Of a stretch of DNA of 64,000 nucleotides, positions 51,373 through 60,335 are shown one piece after another (position 1 is the stretch's first letter; every line of letters begins with the position of its first letter). This DNA comes from Streptomyces sp. NBC_01451 (lineage in GTDB: Bacteria; Actinomycetota; Actinomycetes; Streptomycetales; Streptomycetaceae), in the NCBI RefSeq assembly GCF_036227485.1, contig NZ_CP109479.1, positions 3,224,001 to 3,288,000 of the forward strand, read 5' to 3'. The notes below the pieces were generated by a model. It saw only the letters and a list, made by a program, of their open reading frames with translations, had not been told where the DNA came from and searched no databases. Position numbers and translations under genes: made by a program.

Positions 51373-53145
51373 GTGCGCAAGGTGCTCATCGCCAACCGTG
51401 GCGAAATCGCTGTCCGCGTTGCCCGGGCCTGTCAGGATGCCGGAATCGCGAGCGTGGCCGTGTACGCCGACCCGGACCGGGACGCGCTCCATGTGCGTGC
51501 CGCGGATGAGGCGTTCGCTCTGGGCGGTGACACCCCGGCGAGCAGCTATCTCGACATCGCCAAGGTGCTGCAGGCCGCCAAGGACTCCGGGGCGGACGCG
51601 ATCCATCCCGGATACGGCTTCCTCTCGGAGAACGCGGACTTCGCCCAGGCCGTCATCGACGCCGGGCTGACCTGGATCGGCCCGCCCCCGCAGGCGATCC
51701 GCGATCTCGGTGACAAGGTCGCCGCCCGGCACATCGCCCAGCGTGCCGGCGCGCCCCTGGTCGCCGGCACCCCCGACCCGGTCTCCGGCGCGGACGAGGT
51801 CGTCGCCTTCGCCGAGCAGCACGGCCTGCCCATCGCGATCAAGGCCGCCTTCGGCGGTGGCGGACGCGGTCTGAAGGTCGCCCGCACCCTCGAAGAGGTA
51901 CCCGAGCTGTACGACTCGGCGGTCCGTGAGGCCGTGGCCGCCTTCGGGCGCGGCGAGTGCTTCGTCGAGCGCTACCTCGACAAGCCCCGCCATGTGGAGA
52001 CGCAGTGCCTGGCCGACTCCCACGGCAACGTGGTCGTCGTCTCCACCCGTGACTGCTCCCTCCAGCGCCGCCACCAGAAGCTGGTGGAGGAGGCCCCCGC
52101 CCCGTTCCTGTCCGAGGCACAGGTCGCGGAGCTGTACTCGTCCTCCAAGGCGATCCTGAAGGAGGCCGGCTACGTCGGCGCCGGGACGGTGGAGTTCCTG
52201 GTCGGCACGGACGGCACGATCTCCTTCCTGGAGGTCAACACGCGTCTTCAGGTCGAGCACCCGGTCACCGAGGAGGTCTCCGGCATCGACCTCGTCCGCG
52301 AGATGTTCCGTATCGCCGACGGCGAGGAACTCGGTTACGGCGACCCCGAACTGCGCGGTCACTCCATCGAGTTCCGTATCAACGGCGAGGACCCCGGCCG
52401 CGGCTTCCTGCCCGCCCCCGGCACCGTCACCACCTTCGCCCCGCCCTCCGGGCCCGGTGTCCGCCTCGACGCGGGCGTCGAGTCCGGCAGTGTCATCGGC
52501 CCGGCGTGGGACTCCCTCCTCGCCAAGCTGATCGTCACCGGCGCCACCCGTGCCCAGGCCCTCCAGCGGGCCGCCCGCGCGCTGGCCGAGTTCCAGGTCG
52601 AGGGCATGGCCACCGCCATCCCCTTCCACCGCGCGGTCGTCGCCGACCCCGCGTTCGCGCCCGAACTCACCGGCTCCACCGACCCGTTCACGGTCCACAC
52701 GCGGTGGATCGAGACCGAGTTCGTCAACGAGATCCCGGCCTTCGCCGCGCCCGCCGATGTCGAGGCGGACGAGGAGGCGGGCCGCGAGACCGTGGTCGTC
52801 GAGGTCGGCGGCAAGCGCCTGGAGGTCTCCCTCCCCGTCTCGCTGGGCATGTCCCTGGCCCGCACCGGCCTCGCCGCCGGTGCCAAGCCCAAGCGCCGCG
52901 CCGCCAAGAAGTCCGGCCCAGCCGCCTCGGGCGACACCCTGGCCTCCCCGATGCAGGGCACCATCGTCAAGGTCGCCGTCGAGGAGGGCCAGGAGGTCAA
53001 GGAGGGCGACCTCGTCGTCGTCCTCGAAGCCATGAAGATGGAACAGCCCCTCAACGCGCACAAGGCCGGCACCATCAAGGGCCTGGCAGCGGAGGTGGGC
53101 GCCTCCCTCACCTCGGGCGCCCCGATCTGCGAGATCAAGGACTGA
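51373..53145 (+). CDS. accA2: Acetyl-/propionyl-CoA carboxylase alpha subunit (biotin carboxylase + carrier)
   Basis: Carboxylates its own biotin with ATP and bicarbonate, then hands carboxyl to beta subunits. The 590-residue product has a biotin carboxylase domain (about residues 1-445): [11 protein letters not shown], the Gly-rich ATP loop [16 protein letters not shown], and a C-terminal biotinyl domain with A-M-K-M-E near residue 555. The linker is Ala/Lys-rich. It matches the S. coelicolor AccA2 length. GTG 51373 has AGGAGG 10 nt upstream. A strong terminator follows. The enzyme needs BirA, encoded at 46480-47379. Confidence 0.95.
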   Translation: MRKVLIANRGEIAVRVARACQDAGIASVAVYADPDRDALHVRAADEAFALGGDTPASSYLDIAKVLQAAKDSGADAIHPGYGFLSENADFAQAVIDAGLTWIGPPPQAIRDLGDKVAARHIAQRAGAPLVAGTPDPVSGADEVVAFAEQHGLPIAIKAAFGGGGRGLKVARTLEEVPELYDSAVREAVAAFGRGECFVERYLDKPRHVETQCLADSHGNVVVVSTRDCSLQRRHQKLVEEAPAPFLSEAQVAELYSSSKAILKEAGYVGAGTVEFLVGTDGTISFLEVNTRLQVEHPVTEEVSGIDLVREMFRIADGEELGYGDPELRGHSIEFRINGEDPGRGFLPAPGTVTTFAPPSGPGVRLDAGVESGSVIGPAWDSLLAKLIVTGATRAQALQRAARALAEFQVEGMATAIPFHRAVVADPAFAPELTGSTDPFTVHTRWIETEFVNEIPAFAAPADVEADEEAGRETVVVEVGGKRLEVSLPVSLGMSLARTGLAAGAKPKRRAAKKSGPAASGDTLASPMQGTIVKVAVEEGQEVKEGDLVVVLEAMKMEQPLNAHKAGTIKGLAAEVGASLTSGAPICEIKD

Positions 53146-53161
53146 CCCGTACAAGATTGCG

Positions 53162-53201
53162 AGGCGCCCGGCGGACTGAGCGATCAGTCCGCCGGGCGCC
53201 T
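53162..53201 (+). terminator. Strong intrinsic terminator
   Basis: Perfect 18-bp stem (AGGCGCCCGGCGGACTGA at 53162-53179, complement 53184-53201) with a GCGA loop followed by CTTTTC, 17 bp after the carboxylase stop codon. Confidence 0.88.
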
Positions 53202-53238
53202 CTTTTCATGGCTTACGGTGCGCGCAGCGCCCGTAAGC

Positions 53239-53275
53239 CAGGGGCGCGGGGAACTGCGCGACAAGCCACAACGGA
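53239..53275. repeat. Interspersed repeat, GCGGGGAACTGCGCGAC family
   Basis: Contains GGGGCGCGGGGAACTGCGCG. Same family as 35061-35097 and 49530-49556. It lies between the terminator and the TetR gene. Confidence 0.75.
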
Positions 53276-53365
53276 CCGTCAGCCCGCCACGCACCGCACC
53301 CCCACGGCGGCTGGCCAGTGGCATGCTGAACCCACGGAACAAACAAACGAAGGGCAGGTGAACCC

Positions 53366-53941
53366 ATGGCCCAGCCACCGGCAGGCCTCCGTGCCGACGC
53401 CCGCCGCAACTACGAACGGCTGCTGGCCGAGGCGCGTTCCGCCTTCGCCGAGCACGGAACGGACGCATCCCTGGAGGACGTGGCACGGCGCGCCGGCCTC
53501 GGCATCGGCACGCTCTACCGCCACTTCCCCAACCGGCACGCCCTGATGAGCGCCGTCTTCGAGGACGCGGTGAGCGACCTGCTGGCCCGCTCCCGCGAAC
53601 TGCTGACCGACCCGGAGCCGTGCGCCGCGCTGGTGACCTGGCTGCGCGAGATCGTCAGGCACGCCGGCGAGTACCGAGGTCTGGCACGGGCGCTCATGTC
53701 GGTGTCGTACGACGCCGACTCGGCCCTGGCCAGGTGCAGCAACCCGATGCGGGAGGCGGGCGCGGCCCTGCTCGCCCGCGCCCAGCAGGCCGGCACCCTG
53801 CGCGCCGACGTCTCCATCGGCGACCTGCTCCAGCTCACCAACGCCATCGCGCTGGCGGCCGAGGCGACCCCGGACGACCCGGAGCTGGCCGACCGCCTCC
53901 TGACCCTGACACTGCGGGGCCTGAAGGCCGTACCCCAGTAA
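53366..53941 (+). CDS. TetR-family transcriptional regulator
   Basis: A 191-residue repressor. The N-terminal helix-turn-helix is clear: A-R-S-A-F-A-E-H-G-T-D-A-S-L-E-D-V-A-R-R-A-G and G-T-L-Y-R-H-F-P-N-R near residues 24-57. The C-terminal domain (about 70-185) is all-helical and varied; the ligand is unknown. ATG 53366 starts it. No divergent target gene is adjacent, so its regulon cannot be told from position. Confidence 0.92.
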   Translation: MAQPPAGLRADARRNYERLLAEARSAFAEHGTDASLEDVARRAGLGIGTLYRHFPNRHALMSAVFEDAVSDLLARSRELLTDPEPCAALVTWLREIVRHAGEYRGLARALMSVSYDADSALARCSNPMREAGAALLARAQQAGTLRADVSIGDLLQLTNAIALAAEATPDDPELADRLLTLTLRGLKAVPQ

Positions 53942-54002
53942 CCCGGTCCGCAGGCAACCCGGTTCGTACGGCCCGGTTCTGACGGCCCGGCCCGTACGGC
54001 GG

Positions 54003-55007
54003 TCAGCGGCGGCGGAGGTCCGCCACCCGGGCCCGTTCCCGCTCGCGCTCGCCAGGTCCGCCGGGCTGCTCGCCCAGCATCGTGCCGCGCAGCGGATGGC
54101 CCGCCGCGCCGCCGGGCAGCTGTCCCCGGCGCGGGTTGGGAAGGGGCACGTCCCGGCGCTGTTGGCGCGTCGGGACCTGCTCACCGCTCTGCGGCCCGTT
54201 TCCCGGGGAGTTGCTGCCGGAGCCCGACGATCCGGCCACGGCGATCTGGACTCCCTGGTCGGCCAGGGCCTGCAGTTCCGTACCGGCACGGTCGTCGTGG
54301 ACGGGTGGTTCGTCGGTGACGAGGCGGGTGATCACGTCCGTGGGCACGGTCTGGAACATGGTGTCCGAACCGAGCTTGGTGTGATCGGCGAGCACGACGA
54401 CCTCGGCGGCGGCCTGCACCAGCGCGCGGTCGACGGACGCCGACAGCATGTTGGAGGTGGACAGCCCGCGTTCGGCCGTGAGCCCGCTTCCGGAGAGGAA
54501 GGCCTTGGACACCCGCAGCCCGTGCAGGGACTGCTCGGCACCACTGCCGACCAGGGCGTAGTTGGAACCGCGCAGAGTGCCACCGGTCATGACGACCTCC
54601 ACTCTGTTCGCGTGGGCCAACGCCTGGGCCACCAGAAGGGAATTGGTGACGACGGTCAGCCCGGGGACCCGCGCGAGCCGGCGGGCCAGCTCCTGCGTGG
54701 TGGTCCCCGCCCCGACCACGATGGCCTCGCCCTCTTCGACGAAGCTCGCGGCGAGGTCGGCGATGGCCGTCTTCTCGGCGGTCGCGAGATGGGATTTCTG
54801 CGGAAAGCCGGATTCTCGCGTGAACCCGCCCGGCAATACCGCACCGCCATGCCGGCGGTCGAGGAGTCCTTCTGCCTCCAGTGCGCGCACGTCCCGCCGT
54901 ACGGTCACTTCGGAGGTCTGGACGACGCGGGCGAGCTCACGGAGCGACACGGCTCCATTGGCACGCACCATTTCGAGGATCAATTGACGACGTTCTGCAG
55001 CGAACAC
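54003..55007 (-). CDS. DeoR/GlpR-family transcriptional regulator
   Basis: A 334-residue repressor whose ligand is probably a phosphorylated sugar. The N-terminal DeoR helix-turn-helix has R-R-Q-L-I-L-E-M-V, L-R-E-L-A-R-V-V-Q-T-S-E-V-T-V-R-R-D and L-E-A-E-G-L-L-D-R-R-H-G-G-A-V. The C-terminal sensor domain has the typical G-A-G-T-T-T-Q-E-L-A and L-A-D-H-T-K-L-G. An added ~75-residue Gly/Pro/Arg-rich tail is unusual. As a DeoR member within a nucleoside/deoxyribose gene neighbourhood, it is a candidate regulator of the punA and deoC genes. Confidence 0.88.
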   Translation of the reverse strand: MFAAERRQLILEMVRANGAVSLRELARVVQTSEVTVRRDVRALEAEGLLDRRHGGAVLPGGFTRESGFPQKSHLATAEKTAIADLAASFVEEGEAIVVGAGTTTQELARRLARVPGLTVVTNSLLVAQALAHANRVEVVMTGGTLRGSNYALVGSGAEQSLHGLRVSKAFLSGSGLTAERGLSTSNMLSASVDRALVQAAAEVVVLADHTKLGSDTMFQTVPTDVITRLVTDEPPVHDDRAGTELQALADQGVQIAVAGSSGSGSNSPGNGPQSGEQVPTRQQRRDVPLPNPRRGQLPGGAAGHPLRGTMLGEQPGGPGERERERARVADLRRR

Positions 55008-55187
55008 GAAACTGACAGTAACCCCAACGACCGTCTGCTTTCAGCAGTTTGCGCCGAATAGCAGAAGTTGTTCGCATGGGGGTACCGGAAGTGGTATACG
55101 GGCCTATCTCCCCTGCTTATGCCGCAGGAATGGGCGGCAAATCCCCGTGACCAGCGGGAAGTTGCCGCCCCTGGCGCGTCCCGGCCG

Positions 55188-56636
55188 TCAGGCCTCGCCC
55201 GCCGCCTTGCGCGTGTGAAGCTGCCGGGCGACCTCGGCGATCGATCCCGAGAGAGACGGGTAAACAGTGAACGCGTTCGCGATCTGCTCGACCGTCAGAT
55301 TGTTGTCGACGGCGATCGAGATCGGGTGGATGAGTTCGGAGGCGCGCGGCGACACGACACACCCGCCCACGACAATCCCGGTGCCCGGCCGGCACATGAG
55401 CTTGACGAAACCGTCCCGGATGCCCTGCATCTTCGCGCGCGGATTGCGCAGCAACGGCAGTTTGACGACCACGGCGTCGATCTTGCCGCTGTCGACATCG
55501 GCCTGGGTGTAGCCGACGGTGGCGATCTCGGGGTCGGTGAAGACGTTGGAGGAGACGGTCTTGAGGTTGAGCGGGGCCACCGCGTCGCCGAGGAAGTGGT
55601 ACATGGCGATACGGCCCTGCATGGCGGCGACGGACGCGAGGGCGAAGACACCGGTCACGTCACCGGCGGCGTACACACCCGGGGCGGTCGTCCGCGACAC
55701 CTTGTCGGTCCAGATGTGCCCGGAGTCGCGCAGCTTGACCCCGGCCTCCTCCAGGCCCATTCCGGCGCTGTTGGGAATCGCGCCGACGGCCATCAGACAG
55801 TGCGAGCCGCTGATGACCCGCCCGTCGGCGAGGGTGACCTCGACCCGGTCGCCGACGCGCTTGGCGGACTCGGCGCGGGAGCGGGCCATGACGTTCATGC
55901 CACGGCGCCGGAAGACCTCTTCGAGGACGGCGGCGGCGTCGGGGTCCTCGCCCGGCAGCACCCGGTCGCGCGACGACACGAGGGTCACCTTGGACCCGAG
56001 GGCCTGGTAGGCGCCCGCGAACTCGGCACCGGTGACACCGGAGCCGACCACGATGAGCTCCTCGGGCAGCTCGGTGAGGTCGTAGACCTGGGTCCAGTTG
56101 AGGATGCGCTCACCGTCGGGCTGCGCGTCGGGCAGCTCGCGGGGGTGCCCGCCGGTGGCGATCAGCACGGCGTCCGCGACGAGGGTCTCCTCGCTGCCGT
56201 CCACGGCCCGTACGACGACCTTCCGGGAGCCGTCGACGCCCTGGAGTCCGTCGAGCCGCCCGCGCCCGCGCAGGACGCGTGCGCCGGCCCGGGTGACGGA
56301 GGCGGTGATGTCGTGCGACTGGGCGAGGGCGAGGCGCTTCACCCGTCGGTTGACCTTGTCGAGGTCCACACCGACGACGCGGGCGGCCTGCTTGTCGGGC
56401 GGGGTGTCGTCGGCGACGATGATCCCCAGTTCCTCGTACGAGGAATCGAAGGTCGTCATCACCTCGGCGGTGGCGATCAGGGTCTTCGACGGTACGCAGT
56501 CGGTGAGCACCGACGCCCCGCCCAGACCGTCGCAGTCGACGACGGTCACCTCCGCGCCGAGCTGCGCCGCCACCAGCGCCGCTTCGTAGCCGCCGGGTCC
56601 GCCACCAATGATCACGATCCGAGTCACATACCCCAT
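55188..56636 (-). CDS. NAD(P)H-quinone dehydrogenase of the LpdA type
   Basis: A 482-residue FAD flavoprotein of the lipoamide dehydrogenase fold. The first dinucleotide motif is V-I-I-G-G-G-P-G-G-Y-E-A-A near residues 6-18, the second G-S-G-V-T-G-A-E-F-A-G near 185, and the C-terminal dimer domain is normal. The usual redox C-x4-C near residue 45 is replaced by A-S-V-L-T-D-C, so the first Cys is missing and dithiol chemistry is not possible. The M. tuberculosis LpdA, which I recall lacks this pair and reduces quinones, is the best model. ATG 56636 is the likely start; GTG 56627 is possible. It lies alone. Confidence 0.88.
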   Translation of the reverse strand: MGYVTRIVIIGGGPGGYEAALVAAQLGAEVTVVDCDGLGGASVLTDCVPSKTLIATAEVMTTFDSSYEELGIIVADDTPPDKQAARVVGVDLDKVNRRVKRLALAQSHDITASVTRAGARVLRGRGRLDGLQGVDGSRKVVVRAVDGSEETLVADAVLIATGGHPRELPDAQPDGERILNWTQVYDLTELPEELIVVGSGVTGAEFAGAYQALGSKVTLVSSRDRVLPGEDPDAAAVLEEVFRRRGMNVMARSRAESAKRVGDRVEVTLADGRVISGSHCLMAVGAIPNSAGMGLEEAGVKLRDSGHIWTDKVSRTTAPGVYAAGDVTGVFALASVAAMQGRIAMYHFLGDAVAPLNLKTVSSNVFTDPEIATVGYTQADVDSGKIDAVVVKLPLLRNPRAKMQGIRDGFVKLMCRPGTGIVVGGCVVSPRASELIHPISIAVDNNLTVEQIANAFTVYPSLSGSIAEVARQLHTRKAAGEA

Positions 56637-56808
56637 TGTCCCGTACGCGCCGGGGTGCCGACGCCCCGGGGCCGCCGCACGGGTCCGGGGCGGACGCCGG
56701 AGGGACCGCCGACGGGTCCGGCACGGGCGGGGGCGGACACCTGTACGGGTACGGAGGGGACGTGTGCTGTCGGAGTGACGGCCGGGTCCGCTGCCGTACT
56801 CTCGATCC

Positions 56809-57246
56809 ATGTCGCTCTACGCCGCCTACGCCGGCAATCTCGACGCCCGGCTCATGACGCGCCGCGCACCGCACTCGCCGTTGCGCGCCACCGGCTGGCT
56901 GACCGGCTGGCGGCTGACCTTCGGAGGCGAGCACATGGGCTGGGAGGGCGCCCTCCCGACGATCGTCGAGGCCCCCCGCTCCCAGGTCTTCGTCGCCCTG
57001 TACGAGATCGCCCCGCTCGACGAGGACTCGCTGGACCGCTGGGAGGGCGTGGGCCTCGACATCTACCGCCGGATGCGGCTGCGCGTCGACACGCTGGAGG
57101 GCGAGGAGCCGGCGTGGGTGTACGTCCTCAACGGCTACGAGGGCGGCCTGCCGTCGGCCCGGAACCTGGGCGAGATCGCCGACGCGGCGGAGTCGGCGGG
57201 GGCACCTCACGACTATGTGATGGAACTGAGAAAACGTCCCTGTTGA
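56809..57246 (+). CDS. Gamma-glutamylcyclotransferase-like (AIG2) protein
   Basis: A 145-residue small cytoplasmic protein of the GGCT fold. It starts with Y-A-A-Y-A-G-N-L-D (compare Y-G-x-N-x-x in the family), followed by L-x-G-W-R-L-T-F near residue 31, a likely catalytic Glu in [15 protein letters not shown] and V-Y-V-L-N-G-Y near 104. The exact substrate (a gamma-glutamyl peptide) is unproven. ATG 56809 starts it. Confidence 0.82.
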   Translation: MSLYAAYAGNLDARLMTRRAPHSPLRATGWLTGWRLTFGGEHMGWEGALPTIVEAPRSQVFVALYEIAPLDEDSLDRWEGVGLDIYRRMRLRVDTLEGEEPAWVYVLNGYEGGLPSARNLGEIADAAESAGAPHDYVMELRKRPC

Positions 57247-57333
57247 CCGGGGACCGGCCGGGGGCGGGTCCCCGGCGGCGCCCTTTGGATGGAAACGACA
57301 AGACAACGATCGGCATCCCGTAACCTCCGTCAT

Positions 57334-57345
57334 CTACGCGCGTAG
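57334..57345. promoter_or_regulatory. Palindrome CTACGCGCGTAG, upstream of the purine nucleoside phosphorylase gene
   Basis: A perfect 12-bp palindrome 19 bp before the ATG. The same 12 bases occur at 62837-62848 ahead of deoC. Two exact copies before two nucleoside-catabolic genes suggest a shared operator. Confidence 0.7.
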
Positions 57346-57364
57346 GCTCGAACCGGATACCCTC

Positions 57365-58195
57365 ATGCGCGTGAACGCATCTCTTCTTCCGGACGACATC
57401 CAGGGCGACCCCTACTCCGCCGCCGACGCCGCCGCCGCGCGCCTGCGGGAGCTCACGGGCGCCGAGACCCACGACGTCGCCCTCGTGATGGGCTCCGGCT
57501 GGGCACCGGCCGTGGACGCCCTGGGCGACCCCGAGGCCGAGTTCCAGGTCACCGAGCTGCCCGGCTTCCCGCCGCCGGCGGTCGAGGGCCACGGCGGCAA
57601 GATCCGCTCGTACCGGATCGGCGACAAGCGCGCGCTGGTCTTCCTGGGCCGCACGCACTACTACGAGGGCCGGGGCGTCGCGTCCGTGGCACACGGTGTC
57701 CGTACCGCCGTGGCCGCCGGGTGCAAGACCATCGTCCTGACCAACGGCTGCGGCGGCCTGCGCGCCGACATGCGCCCCGGCCAGCCGGTCCTGATCAGCG
57801 ACCACATCAACCTCACGGCGACCTCCCCGATCGTCGGCGCGAACTTCGTCGACCTGACGGACCTGTACTCGCCGCGGCTGCGTGCCCTGTGCAAGGAGAT
57901 CGACCCGAGCCTTGAGGAGGGCGTGTACGCCCAGTTCACGGGCCCGCACTACGAGACACCGGCGGAGATCCGGATGGCGCGGGTCATCGGCGCGGACCTG
58001 GTCGGGATGTCGACGGTGCTGGAGGCGATCGCGGCACGCGAGGCCGGCGCCGAGATCCTGGGCATCTCCCTGGTGACGAACCTCGCGGCGGGAATGACCG
58101 GAGAACCCCTGAACCACGAGGAGGTCCTCCAGGCAGGCCGCGACAGCGCAACCCGAATGGGCTCCCTCCTGACCCAGGTCCTGGACCGCCTGTAG
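57365..58195 (+). CDS. punA: Purine nucleoside phosphorylase
   Basis: Cleaves (deoxy)inosine and (deoxy)guanosine with phosphate, giving base and (deoxy)ribose-1-phosphate. The 276-residue protein has the trimeric PNP hallmarks: V-M-G-S-G-W near residue 40 (phosphate Ser), G-R-T-H-Y-Y-E-G near 95, L-T-N-G-C-G-G-L near 123, and [10 protein letters not shown] (substrate Met) near 215. ATG 57365 is preceded by a 12-bp palindrome shared with deoC. Its product could be moved into the sugar-phosphate route by the mutase encoded next. Confidence 0.9.
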   Translation: MRVNASLLPDDIQGDPYSAADAAAARLRELTGAETHDVALVMGSGWAPAVDALGDPEAEFQVTELPGFPPPAVEGHGGKIRSYRIGDKRALVFLGRTHYYEGRGVASVAHGVRTAVAAGCKTIVLTNGCGGLRADMRPGQPVLISDHINLTATSPIVGANFVDLTDLYSPRLRALCKEIDPSLEEGVYAQFTGPHYETPAEIRMARVIGADLVGMSTVLEAIAAREAGAEILGISLVTNLAAGMTGEPLNHEEVLQAGRDSATRMGSLLTQVLDRL

Positions 58196-58272
58196 CCCCA
58201 CCCTGGCCCGAGAGCCTCCACCCCAGCCTTCCCCCCTCCCCCACACCCCCCACCACCACATCCGCGGCCCGA

Positions 58273-58506
58273 GTGCCCCCACCAGCCCACCCGACCCCGG
58301 CCCACACCCCCAGCCCGACCAGCACCTTCCCAACCCCGACCCACACCCCCAGCCCGACCAGCACCTTCCCAACCCCGACCCACACCCCCAGCCCGACCAG
58401 CACCCTTAGAACACCGGCCCACACCTCCAGCCCGACCGGCACCCTTAGAACACCGGCCCACACCTCCAGCCCGTCCGGCGTTTGAGGACAAGGCCCGTTC
58501 AGGGCC
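58273..58506. repeat. 39-bp tandem repeat array merging with a type A element
   Basis: Units begin with AGCCCGACC at 58312, 58351, 58390 and 58429, and AGCCCGTCC at 58468, so the period is exactly 39 bp. The last unit grades into the type A interspersed element. The region 58196-58636 otherwise holds no gene. A 39-bp unit keeps a reading frame open (Pro/Thr-rich repeats), but no gene is supported. Confidence 0.88.
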
Positions 58507-58534
58507 GGAGGGGGGTCTGGGGGCGCAGCCCCCA
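58466..58534 (+). repeat. Interspersed element, type A, copy 3
   Basis: Contains GGCGTTTGAGGACAAGGCCC, GTTCAGGGCCGGAG and the palindrome TGGGGGCGCAGCCCCCA, as at 41862-41931 and 46398-46479. Confidence 0.85.
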
Positions 58535-58636
58535 GGAACAGGACGGGACGGGTAGGGGCGGCGGGGGCGACAAGAATGGGCCCGCACCCGACCACACACC
58601 GCACCGCACCGCACCACCACAACGAGAGGCACCGAC

Positions 58637-60271
58637 GTGCACGACGACGAACTCATCGCACGCGCCAAGGCGTGGCTGGCCGAGGACCCCGACGCCGAAA
58701 CCCGTGAGGAACTCGCCAAGCTCATCGACGCCCAGGACCTCCCCGAACTCACCACCCGCTTCACCGGCACCCTCCAGTTCGGCACCGCAGGTCTCCGCGG
58801 CGAACTCGGCGCCGGCCCCATGCGCATGAACCGCTCGGTCGTCATCCGCGCCGCCGCCGGCCTCGCCGCGTACCTCAAGGCGAAGGGACGGACCGGCGGC
58901 CTCGTCGTCATCGGCTACGACGCCCGCCACAAGTCGGCTGACTTCGCCCAGGACACCGCCGCCGTGATGACCGGCGCGGGTCTGCGCGCGGCCGTCCTCC
59001 CCCACCCCCTCCCCACCCCCGTACTGGCGTTCGCCATAAGGCACCTGGGCGCGGTCGCGGGCGTGGAGGTCACCGCCAGCCACAACCCGCCCCGCGACAA
59101 CGGCTACAAGGTGTACCTGGGCGACGGCTCCCAGATCGTCCCGCCCGCCGACGCCGAGATCGCCGCCGAGATCGAGGCCGTAGGCGCCCTCGCCGACGTG
59201 CCCCGCCCCACCGCGGGCTGGGAAACCCTCGACGACACCGTCCTGAACGCCTACCTGGCCCGTACGGACGCCGTCCTCACCCCCGGCTCCCCCCGCACCG
59301 CCCGCACGGTCTACACCGCGATGCACGGCGTCGGCCGGGACACCCTTCTCGCGGCCTTCGCCCGGGCCGGTTTCCCCGCCCCCGAGCTGGTCGCCGAACA
59401 GGCCGATCCCGACCCGGACTTCCCGACCGTCGCCTTCCCCAACCCGGAGGAGCCCGGCGCGATGGACCTCGCCTTCGCCAAGGCCCGCGAGACGAACCCG
59501 GACCTGATCATCGCGAACGACCCGGACGCGGACCGCTGCGCGGTGGCGGTACCGGCCGGCGGTGGCTGGCGCATGCTGCGCGGCGACGAGGTGGGCGCCC
59601 TCCTGGCCACCCACCTGGTCCGGCACGGCGCGCGGGGAACCTTCGCCGAGTCGATCGTCTCCTCCTCCCTCCTGGGCCGGATCGCCGAGAAGGCGAACCT
59701 CCCCTACGAGGAGACCCTCACCGGCTTCAAGTGGATCGCCCGCGTCGACGGCCTGCGCTACGGCTACGAGGAGGCCCTCGGCTACTGCGTGGACCCCGAG
59801 GGCGTACGCGACAAGGACGGCATCACCGCCGCGCTCGCCGTCACGGAACTCGCCTCCGAGCTGAAGGCCGAGGGCCGTACGCTCCTCGACCTGCTCGACG
59901 ACATCGCGGTCGAGCACGGTCTGCACGGCACGGACCAGCTCGCGGTCCGCGTCGAGGACCTGTCGGTCATCGCGGACGCCATGAGCCGGCTGCGCGAGCA
60001 GCCCCCGACCCGCCTCGCGGGCCTGGCGATCACGAAGGCCGAGGACCTCACGCAGGGCACGGAGACGCTCCCGCCCACGGACGGCCTGCGCTACACGCTC
60101 GACGGTGCCCGCGTCATCGTCCGCCCCAGCGGTACGGAGCCCAAGCTGAAGTGCTACCTGGAGGTCGTCCTCCCGGTGCCCACGCACGCGGACCTCCCGG
60201 CGGCCCGCGCGAAGGCGACGGACCTGCTGGAGACGATCAAGCGGGACCTCTCCGCGGCGGCGGGCATCTGA
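58637..60271 (+). CDS. Phosphoglucomutase/phosphomannomutase-type phospho-sugar mutase
   Basis: Moves a phosphate between positions 1 and 6 (hexoses) or 1 and 5 (pentoses). The 544-residue protein has the catalytic Ser148 in T-A-S-H-N-P-P-R-D-N-G, the magnesium loop D-P-D-A-D-R-C near residue 300, sugar-binding G-F-K-W-I near 362, and the C-terminal phosphate-binding R-P-S-G-T-E-P-K near 500. The start is GTG 58637. Between punA and deoC a phosphopentomutase activity would fit (ribose-1-P to ribose-5-P), but hexose use is equally possible from sequence. A bidirectional hairpin follows. Confidence 0.9.
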   Translation: MHDDELIARAKAWLAEDPDAETREELAKLIDAQDLPELTTRFTGTLQFGTAGLRGELGAGPMRMNRSVVIRAAAGLAAYLKAKGRTGGLVVIGYDARHKSADFAQDTAAVMTGAGLRAAVLPHPLPTPVLAFAIRHLGAVAGVEVTASHNPPRDNGYKVYLGDGSQIVPPADAEIAAEIEAVGALADVPRPTAGWETLDDTVLNAYLARTDAVLTPGSPRTARTVYTAMHGVGRDTLLAAFARAGFPAPELVAEQADPDPDFPTVAFPNPEEPGAMDLAFAKARETNPDLIIANDPDADRCAVAVPAGGGWRMLRGDEVGALLATHLVRHGARGTFAESIVSSSLLGRIAEKANLPYEETLTGFKWIARVDGLRYGYEEALGYCVDPEGVRDKDGITAALAVTELASELKAEGRTLLDLLDDIAVEHGLHGTDQLAVRVEDLSVIADAMSRLREQPPTRLAGLAITKAEDLTQGTETLPPTDGLRYTLDGARVIVRPSGTEPKLKCYLEVVLPVPTHADLPAARAKATDLLETIKRDLSAAAGI

Positions 60272-60300
60272 GCGGCTGCCGACCGGAACCAGGCTGATCC

Positions 60301-60326
60301 ACCGGGCAGGCCCTGGCCTGCCCGGT
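60301..60326. terminator. Bidirectional hairpin terminator
   Basis: 12-bp perfect stem (ACCGGGCAGGCC at 60301-60312, complement 60315-60326) with a 2-nt loop between the convergent mutase and PH-domain protein genes. Confidence 0.75.
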
Positions 60327-60335
60327 GCCCCGCTC

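Noticed and set aside
51367..53154. Long minus-strand frame opposite the biotin carboxylase gene
   Set aside because: Antisense shadow; the plus strand has the full enzyme with A-M-K-M-E and a ribosome binding site.
58273..58485. Pro/Thr-rich repeat frame
   Set aside because: It is produced by the 39-bp tandem repeats; no start signal, no folding segment, and it overlaps a known interspersed element.
58273..58534. CRISPR array
   Set aside because: Units are contiguous with no unique spacers between them, so this is a plain tandem array.
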